64,000 nt of DNA from Neoalteromonas arenosi (GTDB taxonomy: Bacteria; Pseudomonadota; Gammaproteobacteria; Enterobacterales; Alteromonadaceae), in the NCBI RefSeq assembly GCF_030362855.1, contig NZ_JAUCBP010000007.1, positions 930,675-994,674 on the forward strand, read 5' to 3'. Made by a program: the position numbers and the translations under genes. Under the pieces are notes generated by a model. The model made no database searches. It was not told the origin of the DNA and saw nothing but the letters and a program-made list of their open reading frames with translations. Below are positions 34,364-42,353 of this stretch, piece after piece; the stretch's first letter is position 1, and every line of letters begins with the position of its first letter.

Positions 34364-36019
34364 ATGAAAGGTGTTTCACTGTCGTATGACGAACAAGCCA
34401 ACGAAGTCAGTTTGACGTTAAACCCAGCAGAGTTTGATAAAGAGCTGGACTCAAAAGCGCTGGTTAAACATGTTCACAGTAGTGAGTTTTCATCACTGTA
34501 CTTGTCAGAAACTGAAATCAAAGCGACCTGTGATCAGGCAAATCATCATTTTAAGACCAATGATTTTGCAGTAATCACTAAAAAAGTCGGAGAAAAACGC
34601 AATGCCGAGGTCGAGTTCCGAGTACCTGAAGAAGGCATGCAAGCCACTGTTGTGGTTACCGCGCCCTATGGCGGGGCCGTGCCCGATCTAACAGCGATGT
34701 TGAATCTCGCAAAACAGAATGGCATCAACCGAGGCTTGGGCAAAAAGAAGTTAAAAGCCGTTTTACAAAAAGTGGCCAGTGCTAGGCCAGGTGAAGTTGT
34801 CGAGGATATTGTGGCTCGCGGCCTACCCGCCAGAGACGGTCGCTCCTCACGTGTAAAACCCCTAGTCCCGAATGCTTTAGAGCGCGTACTTAAGCCTCAG
34901 GAATCATCAACGTCTCGGGTTGATATGCGTAACTTAGGTGAACTTATTTGCGTAAAAGCAGGCGCTGAAGTATTACGCCGCATGGCCCCAACCAAAGGTC
35001 GCTCAGGATTTACGGTTCGCGGCACAAAATTAGAAGCCAAAGCCGGCGATTGGCAATCGATTAAGCTGGGCGACGGAACCGCAATCAGTGATCATGATGA
35101 AAACCTCGTGGTTGCAACGATTTCGGGTATGCCAAAGTTCCTAGATTTGATCATGACAGTTGATGACACGTTCACTTGTCAGGGCGTCAATGTTGGCACG
35201 GGTAACATTAAGTATGACGGCGCCGTTTTGGTTAACGGCGACGTGACCGAGAAAATGGAAATTACCGCGACTGGTGACGTCACCGTAAATGGCTTTGTTG
35301 AGTCGGCAACAATTCATGCTGGCGGCGATATTGTCATTACCGAAGGAGCAATGGGTAAAGCCAACGATGAAGGTACAGAATTCAGCTGTGAACTTCGTGC
35401 TACGGGCAGTATTCATGTGCAGCACGGACAAGGGTTAAATATCAAATGTGGCGGCAATATAACGATTGGCAGACAAGTAGCGTACAGCCGCTTGGAGTGC
35501 AAAGGCGATGTAATCGTCGGTCGTATTGACAACCCGAATGGCAATATATTCGCGTGTGATGTCATTAGCCAGCGTACCGTTAAAGCCGGCACTTTTGGTG
35601 CGGTGTCGGGTAGCCACTTGGCGATCGATTTCAGTAAAGGCTTCAACCAACTGATGGAGCGCAAAGACTTATTGGATGACATACTCAAGCAATTGCGCGA
35701 AAACAATGACAAACACAAAGATAAAATTGATTTGATTAAAAGCAAGTTGATCCCCAAAAATTTGCGTACAAAAGTCGATGAAGCGATCGAAATGTTTGAA
35801 AACGAATCGCAAATGCTTAATTGGTTGGAAATCAAAAATTTAGAAATGAAAGCCGCCAAAGAAGAGTATACCCGCAGCATTCTGTTGATGGCATTTAAAC
35901 GTGTTTATTCAGGTGTTTCTGTCAAGCTCAACAATAGAGTCTGGCGATCTGAGAGAGAGTACGATCGCTCAATCGTGCGATACGACGAGCACCAATGGCA
36001 ATACGAGCCAATGGTTTAA
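34364..36019 (+). CDS. DUF342 (FapA-like) protein
   Basis: A 551-residue protein of the DUF342/FapA family. An N-terminal mixed domain (about 1-170) includes APYGGAVPDLTAMLNLAKQN. The central right-handed beta-helix (about 250-430) is built of short turns such as VNVGTGNIKYDGAVLVNGDV, GDVTVNGFVESATIHAGGDI and CGGNITIGRQV. A charged coiled coil follows (about 440-510, KDLLDDILKQLRENNDKHKD). No signal peptide or membrane helix is seen. In Vibrio and Shewanella such proteins have been tied to flagellar, polar or developmental functions, but a general role is not established. RBS AAGG lies seven bases before the ATG. Confidence 0.85.
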   Translation: MKGVSLSYDEQANEVSLTLNPAEFDKELDSKALVKHVHSSEFSSLYLSETEIKATCDQANHHFKTNDFAVITKKVGEKRNAEVEFRVPEEGMQATVVVTAPYGGAVPDLTAMLNLAKQNGINRGLGKKKLKAVLQKVASARPGEVVEDIVARGLPARDGRSSRVKPLVPNALERVLKPQESSTSRVDMRNLGELICVKAGAEVLRRMAPTKGRSGFTVRGTKLEAKAGDWQSIKLGDGTAISDHDENLVVATISGMPKFLDLIMTVDDTFTCQGVNVGTGNIKYDGAVLVNGDVTEKMEITATGDVTVNGFVESATIHAGGDIVITEGAMGKANDEGTEFSCELRATGSIHVQHGQGLNIKCGGNITIGRQVAYSRLECKGDVIVGRIDNPNGNIFACDVISQRTVKAGTFGAVSGSHLAIDFSKGFNQLMERKDLLDDILKQLRENNDKHKDKIDLIKSKLIPKNLRTKVDEAIEMFENESQMLNWLEIKNLEMKAAKEEYTRSILLMAFKRVYSGVSVKLNNRVWRSEREYDRSIVRYDEHQWQYEPMV

Positions 36020-36037
36020 TCCTTCCATAACCTCACA

Positions 36038-36784
36038 TCAATAAGCGTCGAGTGAAGCTTCATGCTCGGCGCGAATTTTGGCAAAGATACCCTGTGCAAC
36101 AGCGTCACTGATTATTTTAGCGAGTTCAGCTTTGCGTGCATACAGTGCTGACCCAGTGTGAAGGGCAACGTAGTAATCCAACGGGAATCCGGGTTGATAA
36201 GGTGCAGGACCGATTTTGTCGGCAACCCCCATCTGATTGATTTTAAAATCTGCACTGGATTGGAAATGAACAAACGTATCAATACGTCCTTTTAAAAGTA
36301 GGCCAATTTTTTGCCCCAAGTTAGTAACAGGGACAATATCTTTGAAATCCGACTGTACCGTTTCCGTAATGCCGACTTGATCAATAGACACCCCCACCAC
36401 CGCATTGTCGAAGGCTTGAGGATTAACATACTTTTCAATGTCTTCTCGTCGAACAAAATAAACACCTTGTATCGTTTCATAGCTTGGCCGGATGAACTCA
36501 AAGCCATTCTCTTGGTGCAAATGCTTTAGACCCACCATAATGTCTATATCACCATTTTCTAGCGACACCACTCGCCGCGCAAATGGCATGGGTAATATCT
36601 CTATTTCACATTGCAATTGGCGAGCGATAAAAACGAGGTATTTATAATGCAATCCATTGATGAACTCTGGCGAGACAGAGCTTTTAATTAGGCAAGATGG
36701 TGGCGCTGAAAGTTGAGCTTTGACCGGCATCGATAAAAGCCCTGCGCAAACCACTACTAGTGTAAATCTGACTATGCACAACAT
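36038..36784 (-). CDS. Periplasmic solute-binding protein, SBP_bac_3-like
   Basis: A 248-residue exported protein with a signal peptide (about 1-23, ending in PVKAQ) and one type-3 solute-binding fold. Seen: FINGLHYKYLVFIARQLQCE, LENGDIDIMVGL, and the lobe-crossing part DNAVVGVSIDQVGITETV. Many Alteromonadales encode such orphan binding proteins with no ABC partner nearby; they may act as sensors' partners or scavengers. No permease or ATPase is adjacent. Divergent from the CBS gene at 37 kb with 221 bases between. Confidence 0.8.
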   Translation of the reverse strand: MLCIVRFTLVVVCAGLLSMPVKAQLSAPPSCLIKSSVSPEFINGLHYKYLVFIARQLQCEIEILPMPFARRVVSLENGDIDIMVGLKHLHQENGFEFIRPSYETIQGVYFVRREDIEKYVNPQAFDNAVVGVSIDQVGITETVQSDFKDIVPVTNLGQKIGLLLKGRIDTFVHFQSSADFKINQMGVADKIGPAPYQPGFPLDYYVALHTGSALYARKAELAKIISDAVAQGIFAKIRAEHEASLDAY

Positions 36785-37005
36785 ACCAGCAAAGTAGCAA
36801 ACAAGCGTCGTGGAGTAAACGAAACACGCTAAAATCCTTGCGGCGCGCGACTGTTAACTTTTTCTCCCTTCCTGTGTGCTGTTTAATTCGCACTTACACC
36901 GTGTTGATATAAATCTAATGACAGTGCTTGTTAAACAAAAACAATAGGTGTTAGCCTTGTGGAAATGCAAGCTTAAAGTGATATCAGAGATTACGAGGAC
37001 AAGCA

Positions 37006-37419
37006 GTGGCCGTCGATAACATCATGACTAAAAAAGTTGTTTCAGTTGATATGGATGATCGACTGGAAGTCGTCAGAAACCTGTTTGTTCGTCATCGTTT
37101 TCATCATTTGTTGGTAACTGACAAACAGGGCTGCTTAGTCGGTGTAATATCTGACCGCGACTACTTTAAAGCAACAACCCCGAATGTCGATTTACCGGCG
37201 GCAAATACTAAAGATCTTGCCACCCTACAAAAGCGGGTGCACCAAATTCTGACTCGTAAACTGGTTTGTATTGAATCTGGTGACAGCTTAAAAAATGCCA
37301 TCAGCAAATTTAGACAATATAAAGTATCGTGTTTGCCTGTTGTCAATACCGAACGAAAACCTGTAGGTATCATTACTTGGCGAGACCTTATCCGTTGGCT
37401 GTACGATAAAGTACACTGA
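37006..37419 (+). CDS. Two-CBS-domain protein
   Basis: A 137-residue Bateman module alone. CBS1 is about 3-55 (VDNIMTKKVVSVDMDDRLEV ... LVGVISDRDYFKA) and CBS2 about 78-135 (VHQILTRKLVCIESGDSLKN ... PVGIITWRDLIRWLYD). The start is GTG with GAGG six bases upstream; no ATG is available until residue 7. It is not closely similar to the CBS protein at 29.4 kb, so they are not a recent duplication. Ligand and partner unknown. Confidence 0.88.
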   Translation: MAVDNIMTKKVVSVDMDDRLEVVRNLFVRHRFHHLLVTDKQGCLVGVISDRDYFKATTPNVDLPAANTKDLATLQKRVHQILTRKLVCIESGDSLKNAISKFRQYKVSCLPVVNTERKPVGIITWRDLIRWLYDKVH

Positions 37420-37612
37420 GTTTTTATGCGTACCTCAGAACAAAGAAATTACTGATTTTTCGTTGTGAAGCCACCGTAATTTCAGTACAGTACCTGACTT
37501 TCAAGGAGCTAGTAGGTAACTCTGTCGTCACGTAATTAAATACAACGACAATTTACATACTTCATTATCTCGTGTCGCCTCATTACGAATACAAGAACAA
37601 TAACAAACCATC

Positions 37613-38305
37613 ATGATAGAACTCAATCCCACGTTAAATACCGAAGCAATAACTCAAGAATATCGCACTGATAATCGCGTTATGATCAATGACATCTTTC
37701 AACCGCAGTCAGCTATGCAAGCTCAGGAGATCCTGATGACCAGTGATGCTTTTGACTATGCGTATGTGAAAGAAGGTAAACCCGCAATCCTAACACCAGC
37801 AGAAAGTGCGCAAATGACACCTCAACAACAACATCAGATGCGCAAAGAAATTCTCGAGCAAGCTTCTCAAGGCATTGGATATTTGTATGGCCGCCAAGCC
37901 ATTGGCGTGCAATCAGATGAACGTTTTCTTGCAATTAAGCATTGGCTAGGTGACCGCGCTACTCTGGATATGGTTAAAGCAATTACCGGTCATCAGGACA
38001 TCAGTAAAGTCAGCGTTCAAGCAACGAAATACATGCACGGCCACTTTCTCACACGTCACAATGATATTCACCCTACGGAAAAAAGACGGGTCAGCTTTGA
38101 ACTAAACTTCAGTCATGATTGGCATCCAGATTGGGGTGGCTTGCTACAATTTTACGAACAAAGTGGTAAGCCTCGCGATGCATGGGCTCCAGGGTTTAAT
38201 ACACTGGCATTGTACGACGCACAACACATTCAGTCGGTCACTTATTTAGCACCGTTAGCTCGCTATCCTCGTGTCGCCATTAGTGGCTGGTTTTTAGCTG
38301 ACTAG
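37613..38305 (+). CDS. 2-oxoglutarate/Fe(II)-dependent oxygenase, prolyl-hydroxylase-like
   Basis: A 230-residue double-stranded beta-helix oxygenase. The iron site is HGHFLTRHNDIHP (His-x-Asp) with the distal His probably in DAQHIQSVTYL, and the 2-oxoglutarate-binding Arg is in ARYPRVAISGWFL at the C-terminus. LNFSHDWHPDWGGLLQFYE is typical of the Tpa1/Ofd1-like proline hydroxylase group. The substrate may be a ribosomal or other protein proline, or a small molecule; sequence does not tell. No good ribosome site is seen before the ATG at 37613. Flanked by a 193-base gap upstream and a hairpin downstream. Confidence 0.82.
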   Translation: MIELNPTLNTEAITQEYRTDNRVMINDIFQPQSAMQAQEILMTSDAFDYAYVKEGKPAILTPAESAQMTPQQQHQMRKEILEQASQGIGYLYGRQAIGVQSDERFLAIKHWLGDRATLDMVKAITGHQDISKVSVQATKYMHGHFLTRHNDIHPTEKRRVSFELNFSHDWHPDWGGLLQFYEQSGKPRDAWAPGFNTLALYDAQHIQSVTYLAPLARYPRVAISGWFLAD

Positions 38306-38333
38306 CTCTGCGTTATGCACCCGACAACGATTT

Positions 38334-38364
38334 GAGTAATTGGTAATTGTAAAGCCAATTACTC
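38334..38364. terminator. Hairpin between oxygenase and lipoprotein genes
   Basis: GAGTAATTGG and CCAATTACTC, a perfect ten-base stem with an 11-base loop. The right arm contains the stop codon of the minus-strand lipoprotein gene. There is no T-run, so termination is uncertain. Confidence 0.45.
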
Positions 38365-38697
38365 ATATCCATTCTTGACGATGTAAAACTCCCCATCATA
38401 CGTCATGGACACTTTCATACTTGCAATTTGAGCAACGGTTTTTCTGCCTATTTTTTTCTCTGGTGCTAGGCAGCTGCCTTGATTGAAGCTCATTCCAGTT
38501 GCAAAGGGAGCTTCAAAATAAACCGGTTTTAAGAATCGCCAACAATTCTCACTTAACTCCATAACCATCGTCATGGGAAGATCGCCATGAGTCCTACCGA
38601 CTGTCGGTAAGGTTTTAGGGCCACATCCAATTTGCATTAACAATACGGCAGCTATTAATGTGCATCGCAGTAGACTGCCATTAACCAATATCGTCAT
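38359..38697 (-). CDS. Small lipoprotein of unknown function
   Basis: A 112-residue lipoprotein. The ATG at 38697 gives a clean signal sequence (MTILVNGSLLRCTLIAAVLL) and lipobox MQIGC with Gly after the Cys; longer frames upstream run inside the GGDEF gene. AGGG lies seven bases before the start. The mature part has TMVMELSENCWRFLKPVYF and ends KVSMTYDGEFYIVKNGYE, with two further cysteines. I do not recognise the family. It overlaps the end of the diguanylate cyclase gene by 17 bases and so belongs to the kynurenine/GGDEF run. Confidence 0.72.
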   Translation of the reverse strand: MTILVNGSLLRCTLIAAVLLMQIGCGPKTLPTVGRTHGDLPMTMVMELSENCWRFLKPVYFEAPFATGMSFNQGSCLAPEKKIGRKTVAQIASMKVSMTYDGEFYIVKNGYE

Positions 38698-40162
38698 TAC
38701 ACACAACCCTGTTTCTTCCTTCACTTTTCGCCCGCAGTAGGCATTTATCGGCATTATCGAACCAGCTTGAGAAATCATCGCCCTGCTGTATTTCTGCGAT
38801 ACCGAAGCTGCAGGTAATTGGTACTTGAACGGGCGGAATTGTATTAGCTTCACATCGACTGCGAATACGTTCAGCTAACACGCTCGCCTCTTTTTCATCG
38901 GTATTGGGGCAAATAACTAAAAACTCTTCGCCCCCCCAACGCGAAACTATATCAACTTCGCGTAAACTTCTTTGCGCAAGTTTAGATATCTCAACTAATA
39001 CGCGGTCTCCCACTGAGTGACCAAACTTATCGTTTATTGATTTAAATCTATCAACATCCATAACGATAAGGCTTACGGGTAATTTAAATCGCTCGAACGC
39101 ATTCACAGCTTCTTCAGCACGCTGTAACATAAAGTTGCGGTTGTACAGTCCTGTAAGAGGATCGTGAATCGATAAGAACTCTAGATTGCGATTTTTCTCG
39201 ACCAACTGCTCCTGGAGGCGCTCTAACTCAGCATTGGCACGCGTTAACTTTAAATTATGCGCAGCGACCGTTCTATTGCGCCAGATTACGCCAAACAGTA
39301 TCAACAAAACACTTGCTAGTGGCCATAAAAATACCCTGTAGTTCGTACGCTCTACATATTTGACATTATTCCACTTGCGATAAATTTGAACGTGCTGTAG
39401 TTCTGAAATATCCGCAATCGCGGTATTGAATCGTGCGACTAATTCATTGGACGACAATGGAAATGTACTAGTCCCTTGCCCCAATCTCCGACTCACGCCA
39501 ATTCGCAACATATCGTGAGGTTGTGCCAACCCGATCACTTGTAAACTATTGAGTCCGTGAGTGTAAATCAAAGAATTGACTGCAAGTAGGCTGCCAACCG
39601 CAACGTCTGCATGCCCATCAGCAACCGCTTGAATTGCCGCCATTTCAGTATCGAATTGCACCAACGGAATATGTGGGTAGTAACGATTGATGTATTCATC
39701 GTGCCGATATCCCCTAACCACAGCCAATACTTTGCCATCCATTGCGTCGTATCCATGGACTACATTGGTTCCGGTTTTAGCAACCAACACATTCGATGCC
39801 GTAAAAAACGTATCCGTAAACACCATCGTGCGTTCACGTGCCGGTGTTTTGTTAAGCATTGCAATAAAATCACAGTCGCCTCGCGCTAGTGACTCCAGAC
39901 TTTCTTGCCAAGATTTAGTGATAAAAAGTTCTAATTGGTACCCCGTAGATGCAGCCAAAAGAGATATGTAATCAGAGGAAATACCTACATGCTCACCGTT
40001 TCGAATAGCTTCATAGGGCATCCAATCGGGATCAATACAGTAACTTAACGTCAAGTGTGAACTATTGGTTTGAGCATTTGCGATGGTACACAACCAACAC
40101 AGGGCCAACGCGAATATTGTGCGCAAGTATTTGTTCGGCAATAGTGGTGTTGTACGTTTCAT
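38681..40162 (-). CDS. Diguanylate cyclase with periplasmic solute-binding sensor domain
   Basis: A 493-residue membrane sensor. A signal sequence (about 1-31) leads into a periplasmic SBP_bac_3 domain (about 36-265; DPDWMPYEAIRNGEHVGIS, ARGDCDFIAMLNKTPARERT). One helix (about 278-296) and a short coiled coil are followed by a GGDEF domain (about 330-490) with DPLTGLYNRNF, the active loop GGEEF (410-414) and an RxxD inhibitory site (REVD, 401-404) exactly five residues before it. It should make c-di-GMP in response to a periplasmic small molecule and be feedback-inhibited. Its ATG overlaps the kynureninase stop (TAATG), so the two are translationally coupled. Confidence 0.93.
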   Translation of the reverse strand: MKRTTPLLPNKYLRTIFALALCWLCTIANAQTNSSHLTLSYCIDPDWMPYEAIRNGEHVGISSDYISLLAASTGYQLELFITKSWQESLESLARGDCDFIAMLNKTPARERTMVFTDTFFTASNVLVAKTGTNVVHGYDAMDGKVLAVVRGYRHDEYINRYYPHIPLVQFDTEMAAIQAVADGHADVAVGSLLAVNSLIYTHGLNSLQVIGLAQPHDMLRIGVSRRLGQGTSTFPLSSNELVARFNTAIADISELQHVQIYRKWNNVKYVERTNYRVFLWPLASVLLILFGVIWRNRTVAAHNLKLTRANAELERLQEQLVEKNRNLEFLSIHDPLTGLYNRNFMLQRAEEAVNAFERFKLPVSLIVMDVDRFKSINDKFGHSVGDRVLVEISKLAQRSLREVDIVSRWGGEEFLVICPNTDEKEASVLAERIRSRCEANTIPPVQVPITCSFGIAEIQQGDDFSSWFDNADKCLLRAKSEGRNRVVCNDDIG

Positions 40163-41415
40163 TAGGTTACGGTGTGGACTTCGTTAAACTGCGGCTGAAG
40201 ATACTCTGCAGCTTCCATAATAGCAGATAACTTTTCAACCGCGCTAACTAGGTCGCTAAAACTCAAGAACAGCGGAGAAAATCCAACGCGGAGAATATCT
40301 GGTGCGCGAAAATCTGCGATCACTCCAGAGGCGATCCAGGCTTGGCAAATCGCGTAAGCGTTTTCATGTCGCAATGCTAATTGCGCCCCACTGTGCCGCG
40401 CATCGAAATACTCTGAAACGCTAAACACCTTATTCATCTCTGCGCGTTCTAGCAATGTGTGAAACCATTGGGTCAATGCCAGTGCTTTGGTTTCAAGCGC
40501 AGATATTTCAACATCGGCAAAGATATCAAGTGCGGCATCCATAACGCTCATAGAGATTACACTTGGTGTACCGACTAAATTACTTTTTATCGACGCAGCT
40601 GGTTGATAGCGCGGGTCAAAACTAAAGGGTTGAGTATGTCCCATCCAGCCTTGTAATGGCTGTCGATATTGTTCTTGATGTCGCTGAGCCACGTAGACAA
40701 AAGCCGGCGCACCGGGCCCACCATTGAGATATTTATAACCACAGCCGACAGCGAAATCGACCTGATTATCATCCAGTTCAACAGGAATGACCCCCGCACT
40801 GTGTGCAAGATCCCATATAATTAAACACCCCTTATCATGTGCGCGTTGAGTAATTGTCTTCACATCCAGACGATTGCCAGTGCGGAAGTTGACTTGCGTT
40901 AACATTACCACTGCAATGTCTTCGTTAATGGCTTCGTAAATGTTTGCTTCGCTGGTACTGCGAAGCTCTATTGGATGCGCCCGATTCAATTGATTGAGAC
41001 CTTCTGCCACATAACGATCGGTTGGAAAGTTATCCATGGTGGTTAACACCGCATGGCGGTCTGGACGCATGTTCAATGCGGCACTCAAGAGCTTGAACAA
41101 ATTTACCGAAATTGAGTCACAACAAATGACTTGACCGGCAGCGGCGCCGATTAGTGGTGCTATTTTTTCTCCTGTTATAATCGGCAGATTGATCCAGTCG
41201 TGGCGATTCCAACTAGTGATCAAATCTTTTCCCCACTGTTGTTCAACAACAGTGTAAGCCCGCTCTTTGGCGGCGATCGTCAGGGGGCCAAGTGAATTGC
41301 CATCCAGATAAACCATATCTTCGGGGAGGTCGAAGCGCTGTTTAAAGTGACTTAATTGGTCAGCATCATCCCTTTGGTTCGCCTGCTCAAACGCAGTTGC
41401 AAAAACGTTATTCAT
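40162..41415 (-). CDS. kynU: Kynureninase
   Basis: A 417-residue PLP enzyme that cleaves kynurenine to anthranilate and alanine (3-hydroxykynurenine also possible). Seen: VYLDGNSLGPLT near the N-terminus, DSISVNLFKLLSAAL (phosphate side), LIIWDLAHSAGVIPVEL (PLP ring Asp), and the Schiff-base Lys228 in VGCGYKYLNGGPGAPAFVYV, all diagnostic. The length matches the family. It overlaps the upstream secreted hydrolase gene by eight bases and the downstream GGDEF gene by one. Tryptophan 2,3-dioxygenase (kynA) is not in this window. Confidence 0.96.
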   Translation of the reverse strand: MNNVFATAFEQANQRDDADQLSHFKQRFDLPEDMVYLDGNSLGPLTIAAKERAYTVVEQQWGKDLITSWNRHDWINLPIITGEKIAPLIGAAAGQVICCDSISVNLFKLLSAALNMRPDRHAVLTTMDNFPTDRYVAEGLNQLNRAHPIELRSTSEANIYEAINEDIAVVMLTQVNFRTGNRLDVKTITQRAHDKGCLIIWDLAHSAGVIPVELDDNQVDFAVGCGYKYLNGGPGAPAFVYVAQRHQEQYRQPLQGWMGHTQPFSFDPRYQPAASIKSNLVGTPSVISMSVMDAALDIFADVEISALETKALALTQWFHTLLERAEMNKVFSVSEYFDARHSGAQLALRHENAYAICQAWIASGVIADFRAPDILRVGFSPLFLSFSDLVSAVEKLSAIMEAAEYLQPQFNEVHTVT

Positions 41416-42250
41416 GTAAACGGCTCAACGTATTTAACAATCGTTGATACGCTTCGCTGTCAGGATGGATCCAATCAAAATGACCTATTCCCTCGCCAAC
41501 AAATCGCTTCGCTTGAGGATGACGGTTTTGCGCCGCTGGCACAATTGAATCAGCATCGCCGGTTAATAAATAAAGCGGAGGTAGGATGTTCTTATCTAGG
41601 GTATTGGCGGCATCCATTCGCGCCTCAAACTGTTCGTCTTGCTCACCGATAAAACGCAGTGCCGCTTGCTGACAACCATTTTCACCTTGCGCATAGGTTT
41701 CTATATCAGTAATTGCAGCTAAACCAATTAGCGCCCCTAAGCGCAAGCGTGGGTCAGTAGCTGCCAACATCGCCAGATGCCCACCAGCACTGTGCCCAAC
41801 TGCCGTGAGTGACATACGCGGGTATTGTTGCCTTACTGCATAAATCGCTTCGTTCACATCGTTTAAGCTACCGGGCCACCCCCCGCCGTCTTCGCCGGTA
41901 CGGCGATATTCCACCGCAAATACATTGTAGCCCTTGTCACTCAGAGCCGTTGCCAATGGGCGCACGTGGTCAACGCCATATTCCTTTAACCAACAACCGC
42001 CGTGAATCAGCACAATACCCACTGATAATGGTTCTACTGCTGCGCGGTTTTTGCTCGCCCAAACTTCGATAAATTGTGAAGTATGTTGTCCGTAAACAAT
42101 TGTGTTTGTTGGCTCGCGATATTCCAGAGCGGTAACGTCGCTAAAAGCCACGTTCATCAAATAACGTGAAACCAATGGCGTCGCGCTTAAATGCGCACTA
42201 ATAAGAATTAAACTAAGGCTTAGCGCCGATACTATTTTTCTCAACATCAT
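41408..42250 (-). CDS. Secreted alpha/beta hydrolase, kynurenine-formamidase-like
   Basis: A 280-residue alpha/beta hydrolase of the AFMID/esterase-lipase group. Seen: the oxyanion motif HGGCW (AFMID-type HGGxW), nucleophile Ser in VGHSAGGHLAML, acid in LTGDADSIVP and His in GEGIGHFDWIH. A signal peptide is apparent (MMLRKIVSALSLSLILISAHLSA), so it is probably periplasmic. The gene next door is kynureninase with an eight-base overlap, which suggests N-formylkynurenine hydrolysis. The frame opens earlier with TTG at 42304, but that codon lies inside the thiolase terminator, so ATG 42250 (or 42247) is chosen. A general esterase role cannot be excluded. Confidence 0.78.
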   Translation of the reverse strand: MMLRKIVSALSLSLILISAHLSATPLVSRYLMNVAFSDVTALEYREPTNTIVYGQHTSQFIEVWASKNRAAVEPLSVGIVLIHGGCWLKEYGVDHVRPLATALSDKGYNVFAVEYRRTGEDGGGWPGSLNDVNEAIYAVRQQYPRMSLTAVGHSAGGHLAMLAATDPRLRLGALIGLAAITDIETYAQGENGCQQAALRFIGEQDEQFEARMDAANTLDKNILPPLYLLTGDADSIVPAAQNRHPQAKRFVGEGIGHFDWIHPDSEAYQRLLNTLSRLHE

Positions 42251-42305
42251 GTACTTTTTATTTTTCTCAATGTGAATATCAGAAGAGTAATACTGCGCAA
42301 CCAAT

Positions 42306-42333
42306 AAAAAAGAGCACGCAAGGTGCTCTTTTT
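42306..42333 (-). terminator. Rho-independent terminator of the thiolase gene
   Basis: On the minus strand AAAAAGAGCAC, a five-base loop, GTGCTCTTTTTT. It is a GC-containing stem with a T-run, 20 bases after the thiolase stop and before the formamidase-like gene, separating the two transcripts. Confidence 0.9.
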
Positions 42334-42353
42334 AACGGTTACAGTCAGAATAA

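Noticed and set aside
35413-35880. A 155-codon frame antisense to the DUF342 gene
   Set aside because: It has low-complexity Ser/Leu composition and lies wholly inside a conserved gene on the other strand.
29426-37419. The two CBS proteins as a recent duplication
   Set aside because: Both are CBS pairs of similar size, but the residues differ throughout and the flanking genes are unrelated.
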